Shown one piece after another: positions 51,084 through 59,410 of a stretch of 64,000 nt of DNA; positions within the stretch are counted from its first letter, which is position 1, and each line of letters opens with the position of its first letter. The notes under the pieces were generated by a model. It made no database searches and was not told the origin of the DNA. It saw nothing but the letters and a program-made list of their open reading frames with translations. Source of the DNA: CAZAQK01 sp964535825 (GTDB lineage Bacteria; Pseudomonadota; Alphaproteobacteria; Rickettsiales; SXRF01). The DNA lies in contig CAZHUC010000007.1 of assembly GCA_964535825.1 (NCBI GenBank), positions 40,055 to 104,054 on the forward strand. The letters are read 5' to 3'. The position numbers were made by a program, and so were the translations under genes.

Positions 51084-51439
51084 GTGTAGTACCTTCGCCT
51101 GAGAAATTGTTTGAGGATATATCTACCTTCATTACACAGAGCCGTGAATTGCTTGAAAAAGGTGCGGTGATGGAGCTTGAAGGGCTGGATGGAGAAGTAA
51201 AACGCCTCTGTGAAGCAACCCTCAATCTATCCAAAGAACAGCGCGCGCAATATGCAGATAAGTTGCAGGAACTTCTGCGTAGCCTGACCGAGTTAGGTAA
51301 CGAACTTACACAGCAGCGCGACCAGCTGGCATCAGAGATCCGTGGGCTCACGGATTACCGCAAGGCGCATGTGGCATACAGCAATGCCGATGCTACCGAT
51401 ACTTTCGGCAAGAAAAAGGACGATCATGGAAACGGTTGA
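51080..51439 (+). CDS. Helical protein, possible flagellar export chaperone (FlgN/FliT-like)
   Basis: The 119 aa are nearly all helix (EKLFEDISTFITQSRELLEKG, LSKEQRAQYADKLQELLRSLTELGNELTQQRDQLASEI) with a polar tail, as in FlgN-like chaperones. Sequence identity to that family is not clear to me, so the assignment rests on size, helix content and the flagellar operon. It overlaps both neighbours (4 and 14 bp). Confidence 0.55.
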   Translation: MSVVPSPEKLFEDISTFITQSRELLEKGAVMELEGLDGEVKRLCEATLNLSKEQRAQYADKLQELLRSLTELGNELTQQRDQLASEIRGLTDYRKAHVAYSNADATDTFGKKKDDHGNG

Positions 51440-51722
51440 TTATAGCCGTTTTGTGCTGGCATTCATATTTGTGCTGGGGTTGATCGGTTTGTTCTATGTT
51501 GTACTGAAACGTTACGGAAATTCTTACAAGATATACAAAGCTAATGAGAATACTTCAAACAGGCTTGATGTGATCGAGGCGCGTTATATCGATGCGCGAA
51601 GGAAGCTCATGCTGGTGCGTCGCGATAATGTAGAGCATCTTATATTGCTTGCAGAGGGGCGGGAAACAGTGATCGAAACGGGAATCGAACCAGTAGCAGC
51701 CAAGGAAGTATCGCATGATTAA
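51426..51722 (+). CDS. fliO: FliO-like flagellar membrane protein
   Basis: A 98-aa protein with one N-terminal membrane helix (FVLAFIFVLGLIGLFYVVLKRYG) and a cytoplasmic beta domain (LDVIEARYIDARRKLMLVRRDNVEHLILLAEGRETVIETG) that has the FliO pattern. FliO assists FliP assembly, and it lies directly before fliP (8-bp overlap). The open frame extends 28 codons upstream, but ATG 51426 starts at the helix and is preferred. Confidence 0.75.
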   Translation: METVDYSRFVLAFIFVLGLIGLFYVVLKRYGNSYKIYKANENTSNRLDVIEARYIDARRKLMLVRRDNVEHLILLAEGRETVIETGIEPVAAKEVSHD

Positions 51723-52449
51723 ATGGGTATTGCTCATTTTAGCTACAGTGTTCTTTGCCGATAGCGCATTTGCGCAATCCATGACGGTGGATCTCGGCAA
51801 TACATCCGGCGGCACGGCAACCGCGCGATTGATCCAGCTGGTTGCGGTGATGACCATCATCTCGCTCGCGCCTTCCATACTCATCATGATGACGTCGTTC
51901 ATGCGTATCATCATCGTACTTTCTTTCCTGCGCAGTGCGCTCGGTTTGCAGCAGACACCGCCAAATGCCGTGCTTATCTCGCTGGCGTTGTTCCTTACGG
52001 CATTCATCATGGCGCCTGTGTTTGAGCAGGCCTACAATGATGGTGTGCAGCCGCTTCTGGAAGAGCAGATCGACGAGAGACAGGCGCTGGAATTCATCGG
52101 TGCGCCGTTCCATGAATTCATGATGATGCATGTGAGGGAAAAAGACCTGCAATTATTCGTGAGTATGTCCAAAGACATGGAGATCAAAAAACCGGAGGAT
52201 ACACCGTTTCGTATCCTTATCCCTGCCTTTATGATAAGCGAACTCAAGCGCGCCTTTGAGATAGGCTTCCTGATATTCATTCCGTTTGTGGTGATCGACA
52301 TGCTCATTGCCTCCATCCTGATGGCGATGGGTATGATGATGCTTCCACCGGTAATGATCTCGTTGCCATTCAAGGTGATCTTCTTTGTGCTCGTAGATGG
52401 CTGGTACATGGTGTGTGGCAGTCTTATTAAAAGTTTTGGGACGGTCTGA
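51715..52449 (+). CDS. fliP: Flagellar biosynthesis protein FliP
   Basis: The main export-gate subunit (FliP5). A signal sequence (residues 1-19, WVLLILATVFFADSAFA) precedes four helices. Family motifs: MTSFMRIIIVLSFLRSALGLQQTPPNAVLISLALFLT, ISELKRAFEIGFLIFIPFVVIDMLIASILMAMGMMMLPPVMISLPFKVIFFVLVDGW. The 244 aa length is normal. It is the last certain flagellar gene of this operon. Confidence 0.96.
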   Translation: MIKWVLLILATVFFADSAFAQSMTVDLGNTSGGTATARLIQLVAVMTIISLAPSILIMMTSFMRIIIVLSFLRSALGLQQTPPNAVLISLALFLTAFIMAPVFEQAYNDGVQPLLEEQIDERQALEFIGAPFHEFMMMHVREKDLQLFVSMSKDMEIKKPEDTPFRILIPAFMISELKRAFEIGFLIFIPFVVIDMLIASILMAMGMMMLPPVMISLPFKVIFFVLVDGWYMVCGSLIKSFGTV

Positions 52450-52688
52450 TGCATATCATTGGCACTATTTTATCTGCATTGTTCATTGCACTGCTTGTGG
52501 GAGTGGCGCTCACCTTCGGTCTTGCCTTGATGGGAGCCATACTCATCGTGGCGCTTGCGGCCACGCTGTTGTTGTATGGCAAACAGTTATGGCTGCGCTG
52601 GCGCTTCAAGGAAAATGCCAGCAGGGCCGAAGGCGGTGTACGAATAATCGAAGCGGAATATACCGAGATACAACGAAAGGAAGATTAG
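52449..52688 (+). CDS. Small membrane protein (79 aa), unknown
   Basis: It has one long or two short hydrophobic helices (IIGTILSALFIALLVGVALTF and GAILIVALAATLLLYG), then a basic turn (KQLWLRWRFKENASR) and a C-terminal IIEAEYTEI tail of a kind common in small alpha membrane proteins. Its ATG overlaps the fliP stop by 1 bp, so it is read with the flagellar operon. Confidence 0.6.
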   Translation: MHIIGTILSALFIALLVGVALTFGLALMGAILIVALAATLLLYGKQLWLRWRFKENASRAEGGVRIIEAEYTEIQRKED

Positions 52689-52689
52689 T

Positions 52690-52914
52690 ATGCGCATTCC
52701 ATTTTTAATGATGTTGCCGTTACTGGCAGCATGTGCTGTTCAGCCAGACCGCGCAGCCATTGCCAAATGCCAGAGCATGGGGGAACAACCCGGTACAGAA
52801 TCGTATGATACCTGTGTACGCGAAGAAAGTGCTGCAAGAATCATGGAACAGCAACGCCGTGAATATGAGCAGATGAAGCAGAACGAGCAAGACTGGAAAA
52901 TGCGCAGGTATTAG
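52690..52914 (+). CDS. Small putative lipoprotein (74 aa)
   Basis: A short signal ends at a lipobox (PLLAAC, Cys16), followed by a polar, Gln/Glu/Arg-rich helix (RIMEQQRREYEQMKQNEQDW). A second cysteine pair member lies in KCQSMG/DTCVREE. Function unknown. It follows the 79-aa membrane gene by 1 bp. Confidence 0.6.
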   Translation: MRIPFLMMLPLLAACAVQPDRAAIAKCQSMGEQPGTESYDTCVREESAARIMEQQRREYEQMKQNEQDWKMRRY

Positions 52915-52948
52915 TTAGTATTCAATAACACAATATAATGATTACTCT

Positions 52949-53599
52949 ATGACCAGAATAAAAAATTATGCCGATGAAAATCCGCCCAAACGCTCACCCA
53001 GGGAAATAGCCAGCCAATTACTGACCGGAAACCTTGGCATCGGCAGCACGATCAAGGTTTCGCATGAAGTCACGCTGACGTCTTCAAGCAGCTTTGCAGA
53101 TTTCCTGAAAGCCTTTCGCTTTGAGGAGATACTTGTGCTTATTGAAAATACAGAAAGCCGTGTTGAACGCACGCCGTTCAAGAACACGCAGAAACCATTC
53201 CTAAAAAAATTGAAAGCGTATGTCACAGAGTTGGCAGCCACCGGAACATATACCGGCGATACTACTGATTTGCGTAATTTTCAGGCCGCGCTGGAGAAAT
53301 ATGATCAAAGCAGGCCATTGCTGGCTTTAGTGGATACGGTCTTACCCAAGATACGCGATGGCAAACCGCTGGATTCTCTTGATCCGGGTGATCTGTCTGA
53401 GGCTGTGCAAATGATCAATGACATCCGCATAAAGCAAGCTGACCGCGCGGCGACGCTGGATGCCGGCAAGGATACCAGCCTTGGTGCACTTGATCGTGTC
53501 ATGCACAGCCAAACCCTTATTAGACTTGCAAAGGAAGTGCATGAGGATCTGCAGGAACTGGATAGACAAATTAACCGGTCTGGAATGCAGCTGGGTTAG
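52949..53599 (+). CDS. Unknown protein (216 aa) at the end of the flagellar operon
   Basis: I do not recognise this protein. It is soluble and mainly helical, with a basic start (PPKRSPREIASQLLTGNLGIG) and regular amphipathic helices. It ends VHEDLQELDRQINRSGMQLG. It lies 34 bp after the lipoprotein gene and 7 bp from the convergent mfd end. Flagellar linkage is by position only. Confidence 0.55.
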   Translation: MTRIKNYADENPPKRSPREIASQLLTGNLGIGSTIKVSHEVTLTSSSSFADFLKAFRFEEILVLIENTESRVERTPFKNTQKPFLKKLKAYVTELAATGTYTGDTTDLRNFQAALEKYDQSRPLLALVDTVLPKIRDGKPLDSLDPGDLSEAVQMINDIRIKQADRAATLDAGKDTSLGALDRVMHSQTLIRLAKEVHEDLQELDRQINRSGMQLG

Positions 53600-53606
53600 G
53601 CATCGG

Positions 53607-56600
53607 CTAAGCGAGTAAACCTGCAATATCACTTACGATCTTTTTAACCCGCGCTATCTTATCATCGCCCTTTGTCCATTCATGGGTGAACACCACCTTC
53701 TGGTCCGGGCGGGCTTTTAGATTACGAACATTCTTTGCGATGTATGCAAGCAGGGCATCGGGATTTGGAAAGCTGTTATTGTGGAATGAGAATACTGCGC
53801 CTTTCGGGCCGGTATCGATGCGGTCGATATGGGCGGCCTTGCAGAGTATCTTGAGATCAAGGGTCGCGATGAGCGTTTTTGTTTCATCCGGCATGTCACC
53901 GAACCTGTCCACCAGTTCTGATGCAAAAGCACTGATGTCATCAGCGGTTTTAAGGTCAGCTGCACGGCGATAGAGGCCAAGCCTCAGTGGCAGATCTTCA
54001 ATATAACCTTCTGGAATCAATACAGACAGGCCAAGGTTTATTTGTGGACTCCAGTCATCAGTCGCCAGTCGTCGGTCTCCAGTTTCTTTGCTGGAGACTG
54101 AAGACCGGAGACTGGCGACAGCCTCTTCAAGCATTTGCTGGTACAGCTCAACACCTACCTCACGGATGTGTCCTGATTGTTCCTCACCCACCAGATTACC
54201 AAAGCCGCGAATATCCATATCATGCGAGGCAAGCGTAAAGCCTGCACCCAGAGTATCGAGCGTGCTCATTACTTCTAGCCTGCGCGTTGCATTTTTGGTG
54301 AGCAGCTTATGGTGTGGCAGCAGGAAGTAGGCATACGCCCGCAGCTTGCCGCGCCCCACACGACCGCGCATCTGATAAAGCTGTGCAAGACCGAAGAGAT
54401 GGGCTTTGTGGATAATCATGGTGTTGGCGGTTGGAATATCCAGACCGGATTCAATGATGGCGGTGGAAAGCAGAATGTCATATTTGCCATCATAAAAATC
54501 ATTCATGATTCTATCAAGCTCGGCCGCTGGCATCTGCCCATGCCCCACGGCGATGCGCGCTTCCGGCACAATTTCTTTCATCTGCACTTTAAGCTCGGCA
54601 ATATCTTTGATGCGCGGGGTAACAAGGAAGGTCTGCCCGCCACGATGCATTTCGCGCAGCACCGCCTCGCGGATCACCACAGGATCGAACGGCATCACGA
54701 AGCTGCGTATCGCAAGTCTATCTACTGGCGGTGTGGTAATCAGGCTAAGGTCACGAACGCCGGTGAGCGCCATTTGCAGCGTGCGTGGAATAGGGGTGGC
54801 AGAAAGCGTCAGAACGTGCACATTGCTTTTTAGCTCCTTGAGTTTTTCTTTCTGGCCCACGCCAAAATGCTGCTCTTCATCCACGATCACGAGGCCAAGA
54901 TTCTTGAATTTTACACTCTTGGAAAGCAATGCATGTGTGCCGATAACGATATCAACTTCGCCCTTGGCCAATAGCTCATGCGTTTCTTTTTGCACTTTTG
55001 TGGTCACCATGCGTGAGAGCTGGCGTATCTTGAGCGGGAAACCTTCAAAGCGTTTGCTGAAATTCTTATAATGTTGGCGGGCGAGCAGGGTGGTCGGCGT
55101 GATGACTGCCACCTGCATCTTAGCCGCGCTGTCACCCATCGCCGCAACGAATGCTGCGCGCAGTGCTACTTCAGTTTTACCAAAGCCCACATCGCCGCAG
55201 ATGAGCCTGTCCATCGGTTTGCCAGAGTGCAGGTCTTCCAGTGTCTCGCTAATGGCACGATCCTGATCTTCTGTTTCTGCGTAAGGAAAACGCGCAACAA
55301 AATCATCATAAGTACCGGCAGGTGTTTCAATCACCACGCCCGGCCTTATCTGACGCTCAGCTGCTATTTTAAGCAACGCTTCAGCGGCGATAAGAATTTT
55401 CTCTTTTAGTTTTGCCTTGCGTGCCTGCCATGATGCACCGCCGAGTTTATCGAGTTTTGCGTCTTCTTCATCCAGCCCGAAGCGCGAGACAAGGTCGATA
55501 TTCTCAACAGGCAGGAATAATTTATCACCGCCATCATATACCAGCTTCAGGCAGTCATGCGCTGCGCCAGAAACGGTGATGGCTACAAGCCCTTCAAACC
55601 GCCCGATGCCATGTTCTTTATGCACCAGCAACTCACCTTCATTGAAGTTTGATGCTTCCTGCAGGAACACTTCAGATTTGCGCTTGGGCTGCTTTGCGCG
55701 TGCGATACGTTCACCGAGTACATCCTGCTCGCTGAGAATTAAGGTGGATTCTGTTTCAAAACCATTCTCTATCGGCAGCACGGAAAGTCCAAGCGACTTA
55801 CCGCGTACATTGTTTTTTTCTTTCCATGATTCTGCGCGCACAACATGGAATCCACGCTCCGCCAGCAGTGTTTGCAGGCGTTCACGCGAGCCTTGGCTGA
55901 AGCAGGCGAGCATTACATTCTTACCTTGCTCACAGGCATTGTTGATGCGCTCTTTCAATTGATCGAACGGTGTGTAATCCGGCTGGTTCTGTGCCAGACG
56001 GATGGCAGGCCTGAAAAGCGGCTTGCTATTGGGTGGGCTGAACGTATCGAACTGGATGCAGGAATTTTTCAGCGTGATAGATTGCCATTCCTTCTCCATC
56101 ACAAAGCCAAGTTCCGGCTGGATAGGGTGATATACCGCACCAGCGGCAAAACTTGTTTTTTTATTGTTCATGCTCAGCGCTTCTAGGCGGGCATTGTAAT
56201 AATCACGGATGCTTTCATGGCGTTCTTCGAGTGTTTTGCTTGCCTCAGTATCCATGCTGATGGCGGCATTCGGGCAGTAGTCAAAAATGGTCTGGGTCTC
56301 ATTGTAAAACAGAGGCAGCCAGTGCTCCACGCCCGGATAATTATGCAGCGAGGACACCGCTTCGTATAACGGATCTTCTTTACTGATAGCGCCGAACATC
56401 TCACGGTAATTCTCGCGGAAACGCAGCACCGTATCGTCATTAAGGATGACCTCACTCACCGGATGCAACACCACCAAGTCCATATGTCCGCTGCTTACCT
56501 GCGAGAGCGGGTCGAATGTGCGGATGGATTCTATCTCATCACCGAACCAGTCCAGACGTATACCTTCACCCAGTGCTGGTGGTACAATGTCCATGATACT

Positions 56601-57116
56601 GCCGCGCAGTGCGAATTCACCGGGCTCGATTGCTTTGCCTACACGGCGGTATCCGGCGGTGGCAAGGAAAGAAACGATCCTGTCCTGCGCCAGATTTTGC
56701 TTTTGCCTGATATGCAGGGTCACTGCCTGCATCAGGCTTTTTGGCGGTAATTTCTGTATGGAAGCTGTTGCAGTGGTGAGCAATACGAAAGGTTTTTTTA
56801 TACTGCCATCGACCAGTTGGCTGAGCACCTGCATACGCGCTGCCATGATGGAAGCATGCGGCGATACACGATCATAGGGCATGCAGTCCCATGCAGGGAA
56901 GTGCAATACCGTTAGGTCAGGTGCAAAGAATTCCAGTGCAGCTGCAAGCGTCCCTAATGTGCGGTCATTTACTGCCACATGCACCAGTGAAGAGGGGGCA
57001 ACACCATGTTTGCCAGCCAGTAATTCGGCAATAGCAAGTGCTTCCGCACTGGCAGGTACGCCAGGCAACTTCATATGTTGGGCAGTTGATATGTTTTCAC
57101 GAGTCTGTGCGGTCAT
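53607..57116 (-). CDS. mfd: Transcription-repair coupling factor Mfd, with a repeat-derived insert
   Basis: It removes stalled RNA polymerase and recruits UvrAB. UvrB-like D1 region (residues ~30-340), RNA polymerase-binding domain (NEGELLVHKEHGIGRFEGL, ~490), then helicase motifs: Walker A ICGDVGFGKTEVALRAAF, DEEQHFGV and the TRG region RGRVGRGKLRAYAYF. The 1169 aa length is normal. Between ASLR and the PQINLG block (near residues 998-1020) the sequence SSVSSKETGDRRLATDDWS is encoded by a heptamer hairpin (54053-54120), at a linker that varies in length between species. Its start overlaps sdhE by 4 bp. Confidence 0.96.
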   Translation of the reverse strand: MTAQTRENISTAQHMKLPGVPASAEALAIAELLAGKHGVAPSSLVHVAVNDRTLGTLAAALEFFAPDLTVLHFPAWDCMPYDRVSPHASIMAARMQVLSQLVDGSIKKPFVLLTTATASIQKLPPKSLMQAVTLHIRQKQNLAQDRIVSFLATAGYRRVGKAIEPGEFALRGSIMDIVPPALGEGIRLDWFGDEIESIRTFDPLSQVSSGHMDLVVLHPVSEVILNDDTVLRFRENYREMFGAISKEDPLYEAVSSLHNYPGVEHWLPLFYNETQTIFDYCPNAAISMDTEASKTLEERHESIRDYYNARLEALSMNNKKTSFAAGAVYHPIQPELGFVMEKEWQSITLKNSCIQFDTFSPPNSKPLFRPAIRLAQNQPDYTPFDQLKERINNACEQGKNVMLACFSQGSRERLQTLLAERGFHVVRAESWKEKNNVRGKSLGLSVLPIENGFETESTLILSEQDVLGERIARAKQPKRKSEVFLQEASNFNEGELLVHKEHGIGRFEGLVAITVSGAAHDCLKLVYDGGDKLFLPVENIDLVSRFGLDEEDAKLDKLGGASWQARKAKLKEKILIAAEALLKIAAERQIRPGVVIETPAGTYDDFVARFPYAETEDQDRAISETLEDLHSGKPMDRLICGDVGFGKTEVALRAAFVAAMGDSAAKMQVAVITPTTLLARQHYKNFSKRFEGFPLKIRQLSRMVTTKVQKETHELLAKGEVDIVIGTHALLSKSVKFKNLGLVIVDEEQHFGVGQKEKLKELKSNVHVLTLSATPIPRTLQMALTGVRDLSLITTPPVDRLAIRSFVMPFDPVVIREAVLREMHRGGQTFLVTPRIKDIAELKVQMKEIVPEARIAVGHGQMPAAELDRIMNDFYDGKYDILLSTAIIESGLDIPTANTMIIHKAHLFGLAQLYQMRGRVGRGKLRAYAYFLLPHHKLLTKNATRRLEVMSTLDTLGAGFTLASHDMDIRGFGNLVGEEQSGHIREVGVELYQQMLEEAVASLRSSVSSKETGDRRLATDDWSPQINLGLSVLIPEGYIEDLPLRLGLYRRAADLKTADDISAFASELVDRFGDMPDETKTLIATLDLKILCKAAHIDRIDTGPKGAVFSFHNNSFPNPDALLAYIAKNVRNLKARPDQKVVFTHEWTKGDDKIARVKKIVSDIAGLLA
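54046..54120. repeat. Inverted repeat made of degenerate heptamers, inside mfd
   Basis: On the plus strand five tandem units of AGTCNNC type (GGACTCC, AGTCATC, AGTCGCC, AGTCGTC, GGTCTCC; 54046-54080) face four units of the complementary type (GGAGACT, GAAGACC, GGAGACT, GGCGACA; 54093-54120) across a 12-nt centre. Perfect pairings are GTCGCCAGTC (54061-54070) with 54110-54119, GGTC (54074-54077) with GACC (54103-54106), and TCCAG (54078-54082) with CTGGA (54091-54095). One extra heptamer bulges on the right arm. All 25 codons remain open in the mfd frame. Confidence 0.8.
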
Positions 57117-57370
57117 GTTTTAGGTATGCTATATTCTTTCATCATATCCAGCAGTGGCAGGTATTTAGAATTAGGCATCGTTTTACCCGTCAGCCAGTTC
57201 CATATGTCCCAATCCTGCTCATCCAGCAGGCTTTCAAAGGTATCTAGCTGCTCTGGGGAGAGTTTTCCCAGGTTTTCCTCAGCGAACTGGCCAAGGACAA
57301 TATCGGTTTCCTTACAGCCACGATGCCAGCTGCGGTATAGCAGGCGTTTACGGCGCGATTCCTGCTCCAT
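57113..57370 (-). CDS. sdhE: FAD assembly factor SdhE
   Basis: It promotes covalent flavinylation of succinate dehydrogenase. The 85 aa show the family motif RGxxE in LYRSWHRGCKETDIVLGQFA and the conserved FESLLDEQDWDIWNWLTGK. It overlaps the mfd start by 4 bp; sdhE-mfd linkage is standard in alphas. It ends in a partly basic tail. Confidence 0.92.
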   Translation of the reverse strand: MEQESRRKRLLYRSWHRGCKETDIVLGQFAEENLGKLSPEQLDTFESLLDEQDWDIWNWLTGKTMPNSKYLPLLDMMKEYSIPKT

Positions 57371-57461
57371 AAATTAATCCAATATCCTCAAAATTAATCA
57401 TTTTTTTATCATTCGGGGGCTATAATTTAGCCCAGAAACCGTAACAAATCCGGAAACGCAT

Positions 57462-58394
57462 ATGCTACTCGGCTACCGAAGCGATGACGCCGTCATCACC
57501 ATCTGCCAGAATAACCCCAAAAAGTCGATAGAAATTACCGATGTGAACAAGATCGCAGAGGATATGCTGGGATATAAGAACGCTGACCTTTCCGGTAAGA
57601 ACCTTGCCAGCATCCTGCCGCCACGCATCGCAGAAATGATGGGCGAGTATGTTGAATACGCAAAAGATGCCAACGATGTGGGTGAGGTGCTTGCCAAGGT
57701 GCAAAGCTTTGCCATCATCGGAAAAGACGGAAAAGAGACCGGATACCGCCTGAAGGTGGTGCGTTCTGAATCCAGTGGTGACAGCATCAATTTCAAGCTG
57801 GTATTGCAGGATCGCATGGGGCTGCGCAAGAATGAAGCACTGCGTCAGGCAATTCAGGAGAATTTCAAAGGTCACGAGGTTTTAGACCCAACGACGCATT
57901 TGCCAGATAAATACTCACTGGGCAAAGACATCGAGCTGATGGGTTATTACAACAGCAAGAGCGATCTGCGCACCTGCTTTGCTATTTTACAGATAGACCA
58001 TTTCGATGATTATTTCTCTCAATATGGCAACAATACCTGCGTTTCCATCATCAAGCACATCGCTATGGTATGTCGCCAGAACCTGCGTCCGGATGACGTG
58101 GTGGGCAGTGTTGCAGCAAGGCGTCTTGGTGTGCTGCTCCTTGATACCACACCGGAATCAGCACGCATGGTATTCAACCGCCTGCGCTGGCAGATCGCTG
58201 CCAATCCATTCGACCTTCCAAATAAAACCACACTTGGTCTTTCTGTAAGTATTACCTTTGCCCGTATCGGTGGGGTGATTGCAGACAGAAACATGATCGA
58301 TGATTGTGCCGCTGCACTGGATGGTATGGGTGCGGATGTTGCCAATGCGCTTGTTGAGATCGACGAAGCCGATAAACGCAGCGCTAAATTCTAG
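57462..58394 (+). CDS. PAS protein with degenerate GGDEF domain
   Basis: A sensory protein of 310 aa. An N-terminal PAS domain (~1-120; EITDVNKIAEDMLGYKNADLSGKNLASIL) is followed by a GGDEF-like domain (~140-300) with TTHLPDKYSL, AILQIDHFDDYFSQYG and a conserved C-half (LSVSITFARIG). At the signature GGDEF position the sequence is AARRLGVLLL, so cyclase activity and the usual active loop are missing. It could bind c-di-GMP or GTP, or act as a regulator. It converges with the glycosyltransferase gene (11-bp overlap) and is divergent from sdhE with 91 bp between. Confidence 0.75.
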   Translation: MLLGYRSDDAVITICQNNPKKSIEITDVNKIAEDMLGYKNADLSGKNLASILPPRIAEMMGEYVEYAKDANDVGEVLAKVQSFAIIGKDGKETGYRLKVVRSESSGDSINFKLVLQDRMGLRKNEALRQAIQENFKGHEVLDPTTHLPDKYSLGKDIELMGYYNSKSDLRTCFAILQIDHFDDYFSQYGNNTCVSIIKHIAMVCRQNLRPDDVVGSVAARRLGVLLLDTTPESARMVFNRLRWQIAANPFDLPNKTTLGLSVSITFARIGGVIADRNMIDDCAAALDGMGADVANALVEIDEADKRSAKF

Positions 58395-59331
58395 TATTAT
58401 CCCGACTACGATCTTCTTCGTTAATTCTGGTAGTAAATCTTTTGCCAGATCCTGCAGAAGGTTGTGCCTGCGACTCTCTGACACGCACAGGTTTTACATG
58501 CCGGTCAAATGTGACCTCATCTTTAAAATTGATCGTGACCGTGCCGCAGCCAAAATTGCCATGAGGATTGGCAGCTGGTGGAGGTGGAGTATCTGTTTCT
58601 GTATTGAACCCGCGCAGGTGTTTTAGGATGCGTCTCGGCAGGCTATGATGGGCGCGTAATTTTTCCGCGGATACAGCTCTGTCCTGTTCTTCAAAACGCT
58701 TCACCCTTTCTTCATCAGAGTGCTTTATAACGCCTCCCTCCATCTCCCGCGGGATCTGGATGCGCTTTAATTCTACCAAAGCAGCGCGCTCATCTAAATT
58801 CGTGTCTTCACCGCCCCAGCCCTTATATTGTTGCTCATCGTACCCATGCAGATACATGAAATCTTCTCGTCTAAGTGCGATACGCCCCTCTTTGCCCGGG
58901 ACATAATCTTTATTTCTACGGAATCTACGACTTGGTGGTGAATCAATACGCAGATAGATATTAGGATCTTTGGTGAACTGTGTATTAAGCCAGCTGGCAA
59001 AGCCGGGTGCGATGATATTATCTGCATCGAGGTTACACAGGATGTCGCCGGTTGCTGCGCGGTGTGCCATGTTCTTCGCATGTGACATATGGAAATGTGG
59101 TTTGTTCTCAACCCTTGCATAGCGAATTTTTCCAGAATCGATCTCTGTTTGATAATTCTGTTTTATCCATTCTCCCAGACCGTCCTGACTGTCGTAATCA
59201 AGGATAACGAATTCAACGTCGGGGTATTCAGCGGCATTCTTCAGATTCTGCGGTAGCGTCTCTTTCAGGTGATGAAGACGTCCCTTACAGGTGGTGCAAA
59301 ATGAGATTTTTGCTGGATTTTTCATGGCCAT
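58384..59331 (-). CDS. Family-2-like glycosyltransferase (GT-A fold)
   Basis: The 315 aa start with a nucleotide-sugar fold (ISFCTTCKGRLHHLKETLPQNL), have DYDSQDGLGEWI and a DxD metal site in CNLDADNIIAPGFASWLNTQ, followed by the acceptor part RREDFMYLHGYDEQQYKGWGGEDTNLDERA. That last motif (WGGED) is the galactosyltransferase-like C-terminal of chain-elongating GTs. The C-terminal ~100 residues are basic and disordered (VKRFEEQDRAVSAEKL on). The sugar and acceptor are unknown. It is divergent from recG. Confidence 0.82.
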   Translation of the reverse strand: MAMKNPAKISFCTTCKGRLHHLKETLPQNLKNAAEYPDVEFVILDYDSQDGLGEWIKQNYQTEIDSGKIRYARVENKPHFHMSHAKNMAHRAATGDILCNLDADNIIAPGFASWLNTQFTKDPNIYLRIDSPPSRRFRRNKDYVPGKEGRIALRREDFMYLHGYDEQQYKGWGGEDTNLDERAALVELKRIQIPREMEGGVIKHSDEERVKRFEEQDRAVSAEKLRAHHSLPRRILKHLRGFNTETDTPPPPAANPHGNFGCGTVTINFKDEVTFDRHVKPVRVRESQAQPSAGSGKRFTTRINEEDRSRDNTRI

Positions 59332-59410
59332 AGGTTAACATAATTTTACTAAGAATATACTAAAAAATAAGCCGCTGTTCTTGTGTTTCACTATTGATTA
59401 TGCTGGCTGT

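Noticed and set aside
45731..53599. Non-flagellar type III secretion system
   Set aside because: flgB, flgC and fliE rod genes accompany the export gate, so the genes are flagellar.
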